Source of the DNA: Chitinibacter sp. FCG-7
Lineage (GTDB): Bacteria; Pseudomonadota; Gammaproteobacteria; Burkholderiales; Chitinibacteraceae
Reading direction: 5' to 3'
DNA length: 64,000 nt
NCBI RefSeq assembly: GCF_040047665.1
Contig: NZ_CP157355.1
Coordinates: 806,001-870,000 of the forward strand
The notes below the pieces were generated by a model. That model had not been told where the DNA came from and searched no databases. It worked only from the letters and a program-made list of their open reading frames with translations. The position numbers were made by a program, and so were the translations under genes. This document shows, in pieces, positions 32,333 through 41,262 of this stretch (positions are counted from its first letter, which is position 1; each line of letters opens with the position of its first letter).

Positions 32333-33619
32333 ATGTTAGTAACGCAAACCCTCGCCTGTGAAACCGTCTATGCGGTACTCTCCGGGCAAAATCTGACCGA
32401 AGCACTGAGTACCACTTGGCGCCAGAATCCGAATATCACGCCCCAGCAGCGCGGCGCAGTGCAGGACATCGCCTACGGCACGCTGCGCCACCTGGGTCTG
32501 CTTGAAGCCTTGCTTAATACGCTGGCCAGCAAACCGCTCAAAGAGCTGGAGCTCAAGGTTTTACTGCTGACCACGCTGTATCAATTGCAATTTACCCGCG
32601 CAGGCGCGCATGCCATCGTTGATCACGCAGTCAATGTCGCGGCCAAAATTGGCCAGGGCAAAGGCAAAGGGCTGGTCAATGCGGTATTGCGCAGCTTTTT
32701 GCGCCAGAAAGATGAATTGGTCACCGCCGCACAAAAGAACGAACGCGCCAAGTTCAACCACCCGAAATGGTGGATGACCGACATGAAAAACGCCTACCCC
32801 AAGCAGTGGCAACAAATCTTGCAGGCCAATAATCAGCACCCGCCGATGACCTTGCGCGTTAACCGCCGCCATTGCGATGCCGATCAGTATCTGACGCTGC
32901 TGGGTGAATGCGGCATTAGCGCGCGCCGCCTGAGCGACTTTAGCATTCAGCTGGATAAGGCTCAGCCGGTCGATGCGCTGCCGCATTTCTTTGACGGCTG
33001 GGTATCGGTACAAGACTGGGGTGCGCAGGCTGCGGCGCATTTACTTGATGTTAAAGATGGTATGCGTGTGCTGGATGCGTGCGCTGCACCGGGCGGAAAA
33101 AGTGGCCATATTCTGGAATTGGCCAATGTTGAACTCACCGCCATTGACGCCGACGCTGGCCGCCTCAAACGCGTCGATGACAATCTGGCACGCCTTAATC
33201 TAAGCGCTAAAGTGCTGGCTGCCGATGCCAGCAATCCGGCCGCGTGGTGGGATGGTAAACCGTTTGACCGCATTCTGGCCGATGTGCCGTGCTCGGCCAC
33301 CGGCGTAGCGCGGCGCCACCCCGATATCAAATGGCTACGCCGTCCCGAAGACTTTGCTGAATTCGCCCGTCAACAAGAAAATATGCTAGATGAACTTTGG
33401 CCGCTCATAGCGTCAGGCGGCAAACTCCTGTACGCTACGTGCTCCGTGTTTCCGGCGGAAAATAAATTGTCCGCCGAAGCCTTTGCCCGCCGTCACCCTG
33501 ATGCACGGCGCGAGGAGCTAAGTTCCGAGCATATTCCGGCTGATCTGCTAGATGGTCAGTTGCTACCCAATTCTGAGCATGATGGTTTCTTTTACGCATT
33601 ATTTACCAAGGTCAATTAA
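32333..33619 (+). CDS. rsmB: 16S rRNA m5C967 methyltransferase
   Basis: SAM-dependent RNA methyltransferase, 428 residues. An N-terminal NusB-like RNA-binding domain (about 1-140) precedes the Rossmann methyltransferase with DACAAPGGKSGHILEL, the DVPCSATG motif with one catalytic Cys and YATCSVF with the other. Its 3' end overlaps the next gene by up to about 68 bases, depending on that gene's start. Confidence 0.95.
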   Translation: MLVTQTLACETVYAVLSGQNLTEALSTTWRQNPNITPQQRGAVQDIAYGTLRHLGLLEALLNTLASKPLKELELKVLLLTTLYQLQFTRAGAHAIVDHAVNVAAKIGQGKGKGLVNAVLRSFLRQKDELVTAAQKNERAKFNHPKWWMTDMKNAYPKQWQQILQANNQHPPMTLRVNRRHCDADQYLTLLGECGISARRLSDFSIQLDKAQPVDALPHFFDGWVSVQDWGAQAAAHLLDVKDGMRVLDACAAPGGKSGHILELANVELTAIDADAGRLKRVDDNLARLNLSAKVLAADASNPAAWWDGKPFDRILADVPCSATGVARRHPDIKWLRRPEDFAEFARQQENMLDELWPLIASGGKLLYATCSVFPAENKLSAEAFARRHPDARREELSSEHIPADLLDGQLLPNSEHDGFFYALFTKVN

Positions 33620-34211
33620 CACTGCGGCCTTGTGGTGCTGGCGCCTGATCGGCGCCAGCTTGCTATTGCTGCTCTCTTCGCAGGTGCAGGCCGCGCAGAT
33701 CAAGAACCTCAAATCCGAAGCGGATGTAATCCCTCCGCGCATCGAGCTCTTTGCCAAATACAGCATCACGCTCAACTCCGATCTGGAAGACGCCTTAAAA
33801 AACGGCCTAACCCTACCTTTCGTTTACGAATTCAAACTCAGCAAACCCCGAATGTACGCCTGGTACCGGCAAGTCGCTGAAGGATTCGGCCCCAATGCCC
33901 AACTCACACAAAGGCTGAGCTATCAGCCATTGACCAAACAATATCGAATTGCAACTGGCGGAGTTGCCCGCCACTTTGCCAGCCTAGAAGAAGCCTTGAT
34001 GGCGCTGGGACAGATCAAAAACTGGTCGGTACTGGATGGCAGCGATATCGCCGCCGAGGATTTTGCCGGGCGGCTGCGTTTGCGGCTCGATAGCTCGAAG
34101 CTGCCTAAAACCTATCAGGTCAGCACCATCGGCAATACCAATTGGCAGCTTGAATCGGGTTGGTCCGATATTCAATTGCGCCGCAATGGTGATTCGGAGG
34201 CGGTACAGTGA
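33579..34211 (+). CDS. DUF4390 exported protein
   Basis: About 210 residues; unknown function. A signal peptide or anchor (LIGASLLLLLSSQVQAAQ) is followed by the DUF4390 pattern: ITLNSDLEDALKNGLTLPFVYEF and, later, SYQPLTKQYRIATGG (first quoted in part). Family members are found just upstream of ntrY in betaproteobacteria, as here. I chose the ATG at 33579; 33552 and 33582 are alternatives, and all lie within the end of rsmB. Its TGA overlaps the GTG start of ntrY. Confidence 0.85.
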   Translation: MMVSFTHYLPRSINTAALWCWRLIGASLLLLLSSQVQAAQIKNLKSEADVIPPRIELFAKYSITLNSDLEDALKNGLTLPFVYEFKLSKPRMYAWYRQVAEGFGPNAQLTQRLSYQPLTKQYRIATGGVARHFASLEEALMALGQIKNWSVLDGSDIAAEDFAGRLRLRLDSSKLPKTYQVSTIGNTNWQLESGWSDIQLRRNGDSEAVQ

Positions 34212-36334
34212 AACGCTGGCTGTTGATTCTGGGCTGCCTGGCCACCGTGCTGCTATTTCTGCTGGCAACGGCATCGGGAAATACGTCCCGGTTTTCTGAA
34301 TATTACGCACAGGTACTGGGCTTAAATATTGCTCTGCTGATCGGCATGGCACTGCTGGTTGGTACACGCCTCACCCGGCTGGTCAAACGCGTCAAGCGCA
34401 AGGTATTTGGCTCTCGCCTGACGCTGCGCATGGTGCTGATGTTTGCGCTGGTGGCGGTGCTGCCCGGCGCGCTGGTCTATACGCTCTCGGTGCAGTTTCT
34501 AAATCGTTCGATTGAAGCCTGGTTTGATGTCCGCGTCGATAATGCGCTGGATCGCGGGCTGAATCTGGGCCGCAATGCCATCGATTTTCAGCTGGACGAG
34601 CTTGAGCGCAAGGCCAGCGTTATTGCCTGGGATATCCACGACAATAACGCCAGCTCGCTACTGCCGCGCCTGTCCAAATTGCGCGAGCAAACCGGCGTGC
34701 AGGAAATGACGCTGTTTGACGACAACAACCAACTTTACGCTAATATCGGCAATGAATTTGCCGCCCTGATCCCACACTTGCCCTCGCGCGATCTGATTCG
34801 CGAAGCGCTACGTGGCAGCTACAAAGGCATCGAGAAAGCCGATCACGGCGGGCTGATGATGCGGGTGATTGTGCCGCTGCCGGAAGGCAATTTCGCCAAC
34901 CGCACCCGCCTGCTGCAGCTGATGCAGCCCGTACCAGAGCAGTTGGCCAAAGATGCCGAACTGGTCGAGCAGGTTCGCAGCGACTACAAACAGCTCGCCC
35001 AATCCCGGCAGGGGCTAAAAATGATCTACAGCCTGACACTCACTATCGCGCTTACCATCGCACTGCTGGGCGCGCTGGCGCTGGCGATTTACCTCTCGGA
35101 CAAACTGGCGGCACCACTGAGTGTGCTCGCTGCGGGGACTCGTGCGGTGGCGCAAGGCGATTTCACCCAGCAGCACCCGGTGATCAGCCGCGACGAGCTG
35201 GGTATTCTGACGCATTCGTTTAACCGCATGACGCGCCAGTTGGCCGATGCTCGCGACAAGCTAGAAGAAAACCAGGCCGAACAGGCCGAGGCCAAAGCCT
35301 ATGTCGAGGCCATTCTGGGCTCACTCTCGGCCGGTGTTTTGTCGTTTGACGAGGAATGGCAATTGCAATCGGCCAATCAAAGCGCGCTACGCATACTGGG
35401 GCTGGACCCTGAACGGATTATGGGCGAACCGCTGTCACGCTGGAACGAAAGCTATCCGGCACTAACCGCTTTTGCCGCCCACACCATCCACGGCTTTTTG
35501 TCCGAGGATGAAGTCTGGCAGCGACAAATCGAGCTAGCCGATGAAAAACGCGTTCTGCTGGTACGCGGCACCCGCCTGACGCAAATGATCGACGACGCAG
35601 AAGACCTGCACGGTTATGTGCTGGTTTTCGACGACATTACCGAGCTGCTCTCGGCGCAGCGCGATGCCGCCTGGGGTGAAGTTGCCCGCCGACTGGCGCA
35701 TGAGATCAAAAATCCGCTCACACCTATCCAGCTTTCCGCCGAGCGGATGGAAATCAAATTGGTGGATAAACTTGATCAAACAGGCGCAGAATTCCTTACC
35801 CGCAATACCCAGACCATCATCAAGCAGGTCGCCGCGCTGAAACAAATGGTCGATGCCTTCCGCGATTATGCGCGCAAGCCATCGGGCAAAAAGAAGCCGC
35901 TGGACTTTATGGAGCTGGTCAAGGAAGTGCTGGTTTTATACGAAGCCTCGCCGGTGATTCGCGAATTCAGGGTGCATGATTCGCTGATGGTCAACGGCGA
36001 TGCCACGCATTTGCGGCAGGTGATTCACAACCTGCTGCAAAACGCGCAGGACGCGATTGCCGAGGCCGAAGAAAAACAGATTTGCCTTATTCTCGAAAAA
36101 GACGAAAAATGGGCGCGTCTTTATATCGAAGATAGCGGCAAAGGCTTCCCGGCCGACTTGCTTCCACGCGTTTTTGAGCCGTACGTTACGTCAAAAACCA
36201 AAGGAACAGGCTTGGGTTTGGCCATTGTGAAAAAAATTATTGAAGAACATCACGGGCGGGTTCAGGTGGGCAATGCCACTGGCGCTTACGTTCGGATCGA
36301 GTTGCCGCTCTGGGAGGAAACAATAAGTGGTTAA
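34208..36334 (+). CDS. ntrY: NtrY-type membrane sensor histidine kinase
   Basis: A 708-residue inner-membrane kinase. Hydrophobic segments near residues 5-25, 37-55 and 77-97 are followed by a sensor region (about 100-275), another span (near 280-298), HAMP (about 300-352), PAS (about 365-480) and HisKA with the phospho-acceptor His498 in LAHEIKNPLTP. The HATPase ends with DSGKGFPADLLPRVFEPY and GTGLGLAIVKKII. The start is GTG at 34208, overlapping the DUF4390 stop. It overlaps ntrX by 8 bases, so the pair is coupled. The stimulus is unknown; nitrogen or redox roles are reported for the family. Confidence 0.93.
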   Translation: MKRWLLILGCLATVLLFLLATASGNTSRFSEYYAQVLGLNIALLIGMALLVGTRLTRLVKRVKRKVFGSRLTLRMVLMFALVAVLPGALVYTLSVQFLNRSIEAWFDVRVDNALDRGLNLGRNAIDFQLDELERKASVIAWDIHDNNASSLLPRLSKLREQTGVQEMTLFDDNNQLYANIGNEFAALIPHLPSRDLIREALRGSYKGIEKADHGGLMMRVIVPLPEGNFANRTRLLQLMQPVPEQLAKDAELVEQVRSDYKQLAQSRQGLKMIYSLTLTIALTIALLGALALAIYLSDKLAAPLSVLAAGTRAVAQGDFTQQHPVISRDELGILTHSFNRMTRQLADARDKLEENQAEQAEAKAYVEAILGSLSAGVLSFDEEWQLQSANQSALRILGLDPERIMGEPLSRWNESYPALTAFAAHTIHGFLSEDEVWQRQIELADEKRVLLVRGTRLTQMIDDAEDLHGYVLVFDDITELLSAQRDAAWGEVARRLAHEIKNPLTPIQLSAERMEIKLVDKLDQTGAEFLTRNTQTIIKQVAALKQMVDAFRDYARKPSGKKKPLDFMELVKEVLVLYEASPVIREFRVHDSLMVNGDATHLRQVIHNLLQNAQDAIAEAEEKQICLILEKDEKWARLYIEDSGKGFPADLLPRVFEPYVTSKTKGTGLGLAIVKKIIEEHHGRVQVGNATGAYVRIELPLWEETISG

Positions 36335-37625
36335 TCAAGAAATTCTGATCGTTGATGATGAAGTTGGCATTCGCGAGCTTTTATCCGAAATCTTGCTGGA
36401 CGAGGGGTATAGCGTTGCACTGGCTGAAAATGCTGAGGCTGCACGCCAATACCGTAATCAAGCTGAACCCAAGCTGGTCTTGCTCGATATCTGGATGCCC
36501 GATACTGACGGCGTCACCCTGCTCAAGGAATGGGCGCGCAATGGTCAGCTGACCATGCCCGTGGTGATGATGTCCGGCCACGCCACCGTCGATACCGCCG
36601 TTGAAGCCACCCGCATTGGCGCGCTTGATTTTCTGGAAAAACCCATCGGCTTGCAAAAGCTGCTGGCAGCAGTGAAACGGGCTTTTGCCCAACCGGCCAA
36701 CCCGGTAAAGCCGACGCAGGGCCTGCAGAGCCTCGGCAATAGCAGCACAATCAATGCGCTGCGCGAGGCACTTGACCAAGTTGCAAGCCAGTCCCTGCCC
36801 CTGATCCTGACTGGCGAACCTGGCGCCGGTTTTGAAGCGTGTGCACGTCACCTGACCAAAACCAGTGGCGGCTTTGTGGCGCCCAATTCAAATGAAGAGC
36901 TGGCTCTACCACCACAAGACATGCTGAACCGCGCGGCAGGCGGCACGATCTTCGTTCGCGACATTGCCTGGCTCGATCGCAAGGCCCAGACCGGCCTGCT
37001 GAACCTGATCCCTAAGCTGGAAAAACACAAAATCCGGCTAATCACCGCGTCGACGCGCCCGCTGGATCAGCTCACCAATCAGATCGAGCCCGAGCTGCTG
37101 CGTCAGCTGACACAAATCATTGTGCCAGTGCCAGCCCTGCGTGAACACGCTGAGGATATTCCGGCGCTGGCTGAAAACCTGCTCTCGCAAACCGTTACCG
37201 CCAACAAACTGGGCGTGCGCCGCTTTTCCAAATCGGCGCTGCAACTGCTGAGCCAGCAAGACTGGCCGGGCAATATTGACCAGCTGGCCAATGTGGTCAA
37301 AAGTCTGGCACTCACTGGCCGCGATGGCGACATTGATATTCTGCCGGTCAGCCGCCTGCTGGCGCAGCTTTCGCCCGAATCGCAAGTGGCAACCACAGAA
37401 ATCCAGCAGGCGATGCCGCTGCCGCAAATCGATCTGGATTTACCGCTGCGCGAAGCGCGCGATCAATTCGAGCGTTTTTATCTGGAGCGCCAGATCGAGC
37501 TATCAAATGGCAATATGAGCCGGGTTGCTGAACGCATCGGGCTGGAGCGCACGCATCTGTACCGGAAACTGAAACAGCTGGGGATACAAATGCCCCGCAA
37601 ATTACGCAACCTCGAAGAAGCGTAA
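36327..37625 (+). CDS. ntrX: NtrX-type response regulator with degenerate AAA+ domain
   Basis: A 432-residue regulator paired with NtrY. The receiver domain is intact (Asp54 in LLDIWMPDTDG, Lys in FLEKPIG) and the C-terminal Fis-type HTH is intact (NMSRVAERIGLERTHLYRKL). The central sigma-54-interaction domain is shortened and damaged. Walker A reads GEPGAGFE where GESGTGKE is expected, so the Lys is missing. The stretch that should contain GAFTGA is absent. Walker B reads GGTIFVRDI instead of GGTLFLDEI. By these features it should not hydrolyse ATP or open sigma-54 promoters, so it probably acts as a DNA-binding regulator. Start is GTG 36327, with GGGAGGAA upstream. Confidence 0.93.
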   Translation: MVNQEILIVDDEVGIRELLSEILLDEGYSVALAENAEAARQYRNQAEPKLVLLDIWMPDTDGVTLLKEWARNGQLTMPVVMMSGHATVDTAVEATRIGALDFLEKPIGLQKLLAAVKRAFAQPANPVKPTQGLQSLGNSSTINALREALDQVASQSLPLILTGEPGAGFEACARHLTKTSGGFVAPNSNEELALPPQDMLNRAAGGTIFVRDIAWLDRKAQTGLLNLIPKLEKHKIRLITASTRPLDQLTNQIEPELLRQLTQIIVPVPALREHAEDIPALAENLLSQTVTANKLGVRRFSKSALQLLSQQDWPGNIDQLANVVKSLALTGRDGDIDILPVSRLLAQLSPESQVATTEIQQAMPLPQIDLDLPLREARDQFERFYLERQIELSNGNMSRVAERIGLERTHLYRKLKQLGIQMPRKLRNLEEA

Positions 37626-37637
37626 TTTGCCCACCGC

Positions 37638-37676
37638 ACGCCGACGAAGCCTCCCATCGTCGGCGTTTTTGTTTTT
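37638..37676 (+). terminator. ntrX terminator
   Basis: Hairpin ACGCCGACGA/TCGTCGGCGT followed by TTTTGTTTTT, 13 bases past the ntrX stop. Confidence 0.85.
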
Positions 37677-37700
37677 GCAGCTGGCAAGCTGGAGTGAAAA

Positions 37701-39077
37701 TTGCCCAATATTCTGATTCTCGGCGCAGGCCGGGTTGGCACCTCGGTGGCCGAGCAACTGGTGCGGGAAAATTACAGCGTCACCATTGTGGACGACAATC
37801 CGCACAATCTGCAGCCACTGGCCGACAAACTCGATTTGCGCACCGTACAGGGCCATGCGGCCAATCCGCTGACGCTGGCCGGCGCTGGCGCGGCCGATGC
37901 CGATCTGCTGCTGGCGGTGACACCGTCAGACGAGCTCAATATGGTGGCGTGCAAAATCGCCCAGACGCTATTTAATATTCCAACCCGGCTGGGGCGAATC
38001 CGCGATCAGGATTTGCTGGCCCGTCCCGAGCTGTTTAACGACGATGGTTTTGCCATCGACCACATTATTACTCCCGCGCAGATTGTGACCGATCTGCTAG
38101 CGCGGCTGGTCGAATGCCCCGAAGCCCTGCAGGTGCTCGACTTTGCCCAAGGCCGCGCCAAAATGGTCGCGGTGCGCGTCGAAGCTGGCGCGCATATGGA
38201 CGGCAAAGATCTGGCCACGCTGGCGCAATATCTGGACAAAATTGATTGCCGCGTAGTGTCGATTTACCGCAAAAACAAGCGCATCTCGCCCGATGGCGGC
38301 ACCACGCTGAGCGTGGGCGATGAAGTGTTCTTTTTGGCGGCCAGCAAGGATATTCGCGCCGTGATCGGGCAATTGCGCGCCAATGAACGCGCAATCAAGC
38401 GCATCACCATTTGCGGTGGCGGCAATGTCGGCTATCGGCTGGCCATGGCGCTGGAAAACGACTATCAGGTCAAAATCATTGAAATCAACCGTGAGCGCGC
38501 GCAATGGCTGGCCGAACACCTGCCCAATGCACTGATTCTGCGCGGCGAAGCCACCGATGAAAACCTGCTCGACAATGAACAGATTGATCGCTGTGATCTG
38601 TTTCTGGCGATCACCTCGGACGACGAAGACAATATCATGTCATCCCTGCTCGCCAAGCAAATGGGCGCGCGTAAAGTGGTCGCGATTATCAACCGCTCGC
38701 GCTATGTCGATCTGTTGCAAGGCGGCAAAATCGACGTGGCTATTTCTCCGGCGCAAGCCACGATTGGCGCACTGCTGGCGCATGTTCGCCAGGGCGATAT
38801 TGTCGCGGTACACAGCCTGCGCCGTGGCGAGGCCGAGGCGATCGAGCTGATTGCGCACGGCGATAAAAACAATTCGCGCGTCATCGGGCGGCGCGTGGAA
38901 GAAATCAAGCTGCCGCAAGGCGCCAATCTGGCTGCGCTGATTCGTGGCGACAAAGTGATTATGGCGCACCACGACACCGTAATCGAAAACGAAGATCATG
39001 TGATTGTGTTTATCGACAATAAGCAGCATATCCGGGCGATTGAGCAGCTGTTTGCCGTCAAAATCGGGTTTTTCTAA
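37701..39077 (+). CDS. trkA: Trk potassium uptake regulator TrkA
   Basis: Cytoplasmic NAD(H)/ATP-binding gate of the Trk K+ system, 458 residues with two TrkA-N/TrkA-C pairs. The first Rossmann motif is ILGAGRVGTSVAEQL at the N-terminus; the second is ITICGGGNVGYRLAMAL near residue 233. The start is a TTG at 37701 (MPNILILGAG), preceded by GGAG; no in-frame ATG or GTG fits the conserved N-terminus. trkH follows with no gap. Confidence 0.95.
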   Translation: MPNILILGAGRVGTSVAEQLVRENYSVTIVDDNPHNLQPLADKLDLRTVQGHAANPLTLAGAGAADADLLLAVTPSDELNMVACKIAQTLFNIPTRLGRIRDQDLLARPELFNDDGFAIDHIITPAQIVTDLLARLVECPEALQVLDFAQGRAKMVAVRVEAGAHMDGKDLATLAQYLDKIDCRVVSIYRKNKRISPDGGTTLSVGDEVFFLAASKDIRAVIGQLRANERAIKRITICGGGNVGYRLAMALENDYQVKIIEINRERAQWLAEHLPNALILRGEATDENLLDNEQIDRCDLFLAITSDDEDNIMSSLLAKQMGARKVVAIINRSRYVDLLQGGKIDVAISPAQATIGALLAHVRQGDIVAVHSLRRGEAEAIELIAHGDKNNSRVIGRRVEEIKLPQGANLAALIRGDKVIMAHHDTVIENEDHVIVFIDNKQHIRAIEQLFAVKIGFF

Positions 39078-40547
39078 ATGACGCTGTCACAACGCCTGCT
39101 CCCAACCATCAATGTCCTTGCCCGCGTTTCGGCGCTGTTTTCGCTGTCAATCATTGTGCCTATCGCTGTCGCGTGGTGGTGCAAGGACGCTGGCTTATGG
39201 CCGTTTATCGACGCACTGGCGGGCTTGCTGCTCGTGAGCCTGAGCACCATTGCGCTCACGCAGCGCTACAAACGCGAAATGCGTTCACGCGATGGCTTTG
39301 TACTGGTCGTTGGTGTCTGGAGCCTGCTACCCGCGGTAGCAGCCGTGCCGCTACTCATTTACAACCCGGCCACCAGCTTTACCGACGCTTATTTTGAAAC
39401 CATGTCGGCGCTCACCACCACCGGCGCCACCGTGTTTACCGGGCTGGATCATCTACCACCGTCAATTAATCTATGGCGGCACCTGCTCAATTGGCTAGGG
39501 GGTATGGGTATCATCGTATTGGCTGTAGCCATCTTGCCGCTATTAGGGGTGGGGGGTATGCAGCTATTCAAAGCCGAAACGCCAGGCCCGATCAAAGACA
39601 GCAAGCTCACCCCGCGCATCCGCGAAACGGCGCGCAATCTGTGGCTGATCTACGCGGGCCTGACGCTGATCTGCGCCTTGCTGCTCAAATACGCCGGTGG
39701 CATGAGCTGGCTGGATGCCGTCTGCCATGCATTTGCCGCGCTGTGTCTGGGCGGTTTTTCCACGCATGACGCCAGCGTGGGTTATTTCAATTCGCCGCTG
39801 ATCGAAGGCATTCTGATTGTGTTTATGCTGCTGGCCGCGACCAATTTTGCCACGCATTATTTTGCGCTGTCGGGGCGCAAGCTGTCGGTCTACCTGAAAG
39901 ACAGCGAATTCAAAGCCATGCTGACGCTGATCACAGTGAGCACGCTGGCGCTAGCGGGCTTTCTGTACTGGCAGCAAACCTACCCCGATTATCTGCTCGC
40001 ACTGCGGCATGTAGCGTTCAATCTGGTCTCGCTGGCCACCGACTGCGGCTTTGCCAGCGTTGATTTTGGGGCCTGGCCCATTTTTGTCCCGCTGGTGATG
40101 TTGCTGCTTTCCTGCGTTTGCGCCTGCGCGGGCTCGACAGGTGGCGGGATCAAAATGATCCGCACCATGATTCAGGTGCGCGAAGTCTCACGGCAAATGT
40201 CATCGCTACTACACCCGCAAGGCGTTCATCCGCTGCGCGTCAACGGGCAAATCATCCCCAATCAGGTGCTGTTTTCAGTGATGGGTTTTGTGTTTATCTA
40301 TTTTGCCAGCATTGTGGTGCTGACCTTTATCCTGCTGCTCTCAGGGCTGGATTTTATCAGCAGCTTTTCGGCCATTATCGCCTGTATCAATAATGCCGGC
40401 CCCGGGCTGGGCGAAGTCGGCCCGGCAGGCAATTATCAAGGCTTGAACGATTTTCAAACCTGGGTTTGCACCTTCACCATGCTGCTGGGGCGGCTGGAGA
40501 TTTTCTCGGTGCTGATCCTCTTCACCCGCGCCTTCTGGCGTCATTAG
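39078..40547 (+). CDS. trkH: Trk potassium transporter membrane subunit TrkH
   Basis: K+-translocating inner-membrane protein, 489 residues with about ten spans and selectivity-filter-like segments (TTTGATVFTG, LGGFSTHDAS, ATDCGFASVD, INNAGPGLGEVG). It starts on the base after the trkA stop, so the two are made together. Its last 30 codons are duplicated, at 79 of 83 matching bases, in a fragment at 42204-42293. Confidence 0.95.
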   Translation: MTLSQRLLPTINVLARVSALFSLSIIVPIAVAWWCKDAGLWPFIDALAGLLLVSLSTIALTQRYKREMRSRDGFVLVVGVWSLLPAVAAVPLLIYNPATSFTDAYFETMSALTTTGATVFTGLDHLPPSINLWRHLLNWLGGMGIIVLAVAILPLLGVGGMQLFKAETPGPIKDSKLTPRIRETARNLWLIYAGLTLICALLLKYAGGMSWLDAVCHAFAALCLGGFSTHDASVGYFNSPLIEGILIVFMLLAATNFATHYFALSGRKLSVYLKDSEFKAMLTLITVSTLALAGFLYWQQTYPDYLLALRHVAFNLVSLATDCGFASVDFGAWPIFVPLVMLLLSCVCACAGSTGGGIKMIRTMIQVREVSRQMSSLLHPQGVHPLRVNGQIIPNQVLFSVMGFVFIYFASIVVLTFILLLSGLDFISSFSAIIACINNAGPGLGEVGPAGNYQGLNDFQTWVCTFTMLLGRLEIFSVLILFTRAFWRH

Positions 40548-40562
40548 AAGCACATGCAGTGA

Positions 40563-40596
40563 AAAACGGCCTCTGAATCAAAACCGAGGCCGTTTT
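40563..40596. terminator. bidirectional terminator after trkH
   Basis: Hairpin AAAACGGCCTC/GAGGCCGTTTT between trkH and the convergent lipoprotein gene. Confidence 0.8.
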
Positions 40597-40625
40597 CAAT
40601 TTATATCAGGGCATAAATCGGTTTT

Positions 40626-41108
40626 TTATTCCGGAGCATATGGACTTGGTGGGCAGGGCACGACAAAATAACCGCGAGTTTTAAACTCAATCTGGGCTTC
40701 AGTCATTAAATTGAGTTCCAATGCCTTCTGGTAGTCACGTTCATCAATCTCAAAACCTTCCATAATTGGGCAATACTGATTGCCAGTACCACATAAGGTA
40801 CCGTCATCCTCGGGCAGCCCCGCACCACCACCGCCTGTTTTGGGAATAGGGTCAGCAGTCGGAATTGGGTAGTGATAGCATTGCGAGGAAATAACCTTGA
40901 CACCATGCTTTTCTAGGTAATTCCTCCTCCCATTAACAGTCAAATCTGAATCCAAAAACGCATTTGTCCCGTAAAAAACCTTCACCGTATGTGGTGCAGG
41001 GCTGGCGGTGGGTAACGCAACTTGCGCACTCCCTCCACCACCACAAGCAGTTAGCGCTAGTACGGTCATCAAAACTGTAATGGCATGAATTGGGCGTGTT
41101 ATAGCCAT
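40626..41108 (-). CDS. putative lipoprotein of unknown function
   Basis: A 160-residue exported protein with a lipobox: a hydrophobic signal followed by LTACGGGG, so Cys22 or thereabouts would be lipidated. The mature part has several Cys residues (in SSQCYHY, TLCGTG, NQYCPIM and VVPCPPS) and no family that I recognise. A Gly-rich stretch (PKTGGGGAG) splits it. It stands downstream of a truncated gene tail (41127-41270) on the same strand, with which it may once have formed an operon. It may lack a promoter now. Confidence 0.65.
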   Translation of the reverse strand: MAITRPIHAITVLMTVLALTACGGGGSAQVALPTASPAPHTVKVFYGTNAFLDSDLTVNGRRNYLEKHGVKVISSQCYHYPIPTADPIPKTGGGGAGLPEDDGTLCGTGNQYCPIMEGFEIDERDYQKALELNLMTEAQIEFKTRGYFVVPCPPSPYAPE

Positions 41109-41126
41109 AGTAAAAGGTCCTGTTGA

Positions 41127-41262
41127 TTAGAATTGGGGCAAACGGATTCGGCGATTGGTTTGTACGCCATTGAGTGTGGTGACATTGATGGCAATACTAC
41201 CATTGGTCAATATACAAGCAGTTTGTAGTGGTCTAATTCCAGCAGACACCTCGATAGGGCGA
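41127..41262 (-). pseudogene. 3' tail of a gene cut off by the IS5-type element
   Basis: On the minus strand a frame runs into a TAA at 41127-41129. Its last residues read TNGSIAINVTTLNG and then VQTNRRIRLPQF. The frame remains open upstream to about 41262, where sequence of the transposase gene begins. I cannot name the parent gene. It ends 18 bases before the lipoprotein gene at 41108. Confidence 0.5.
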
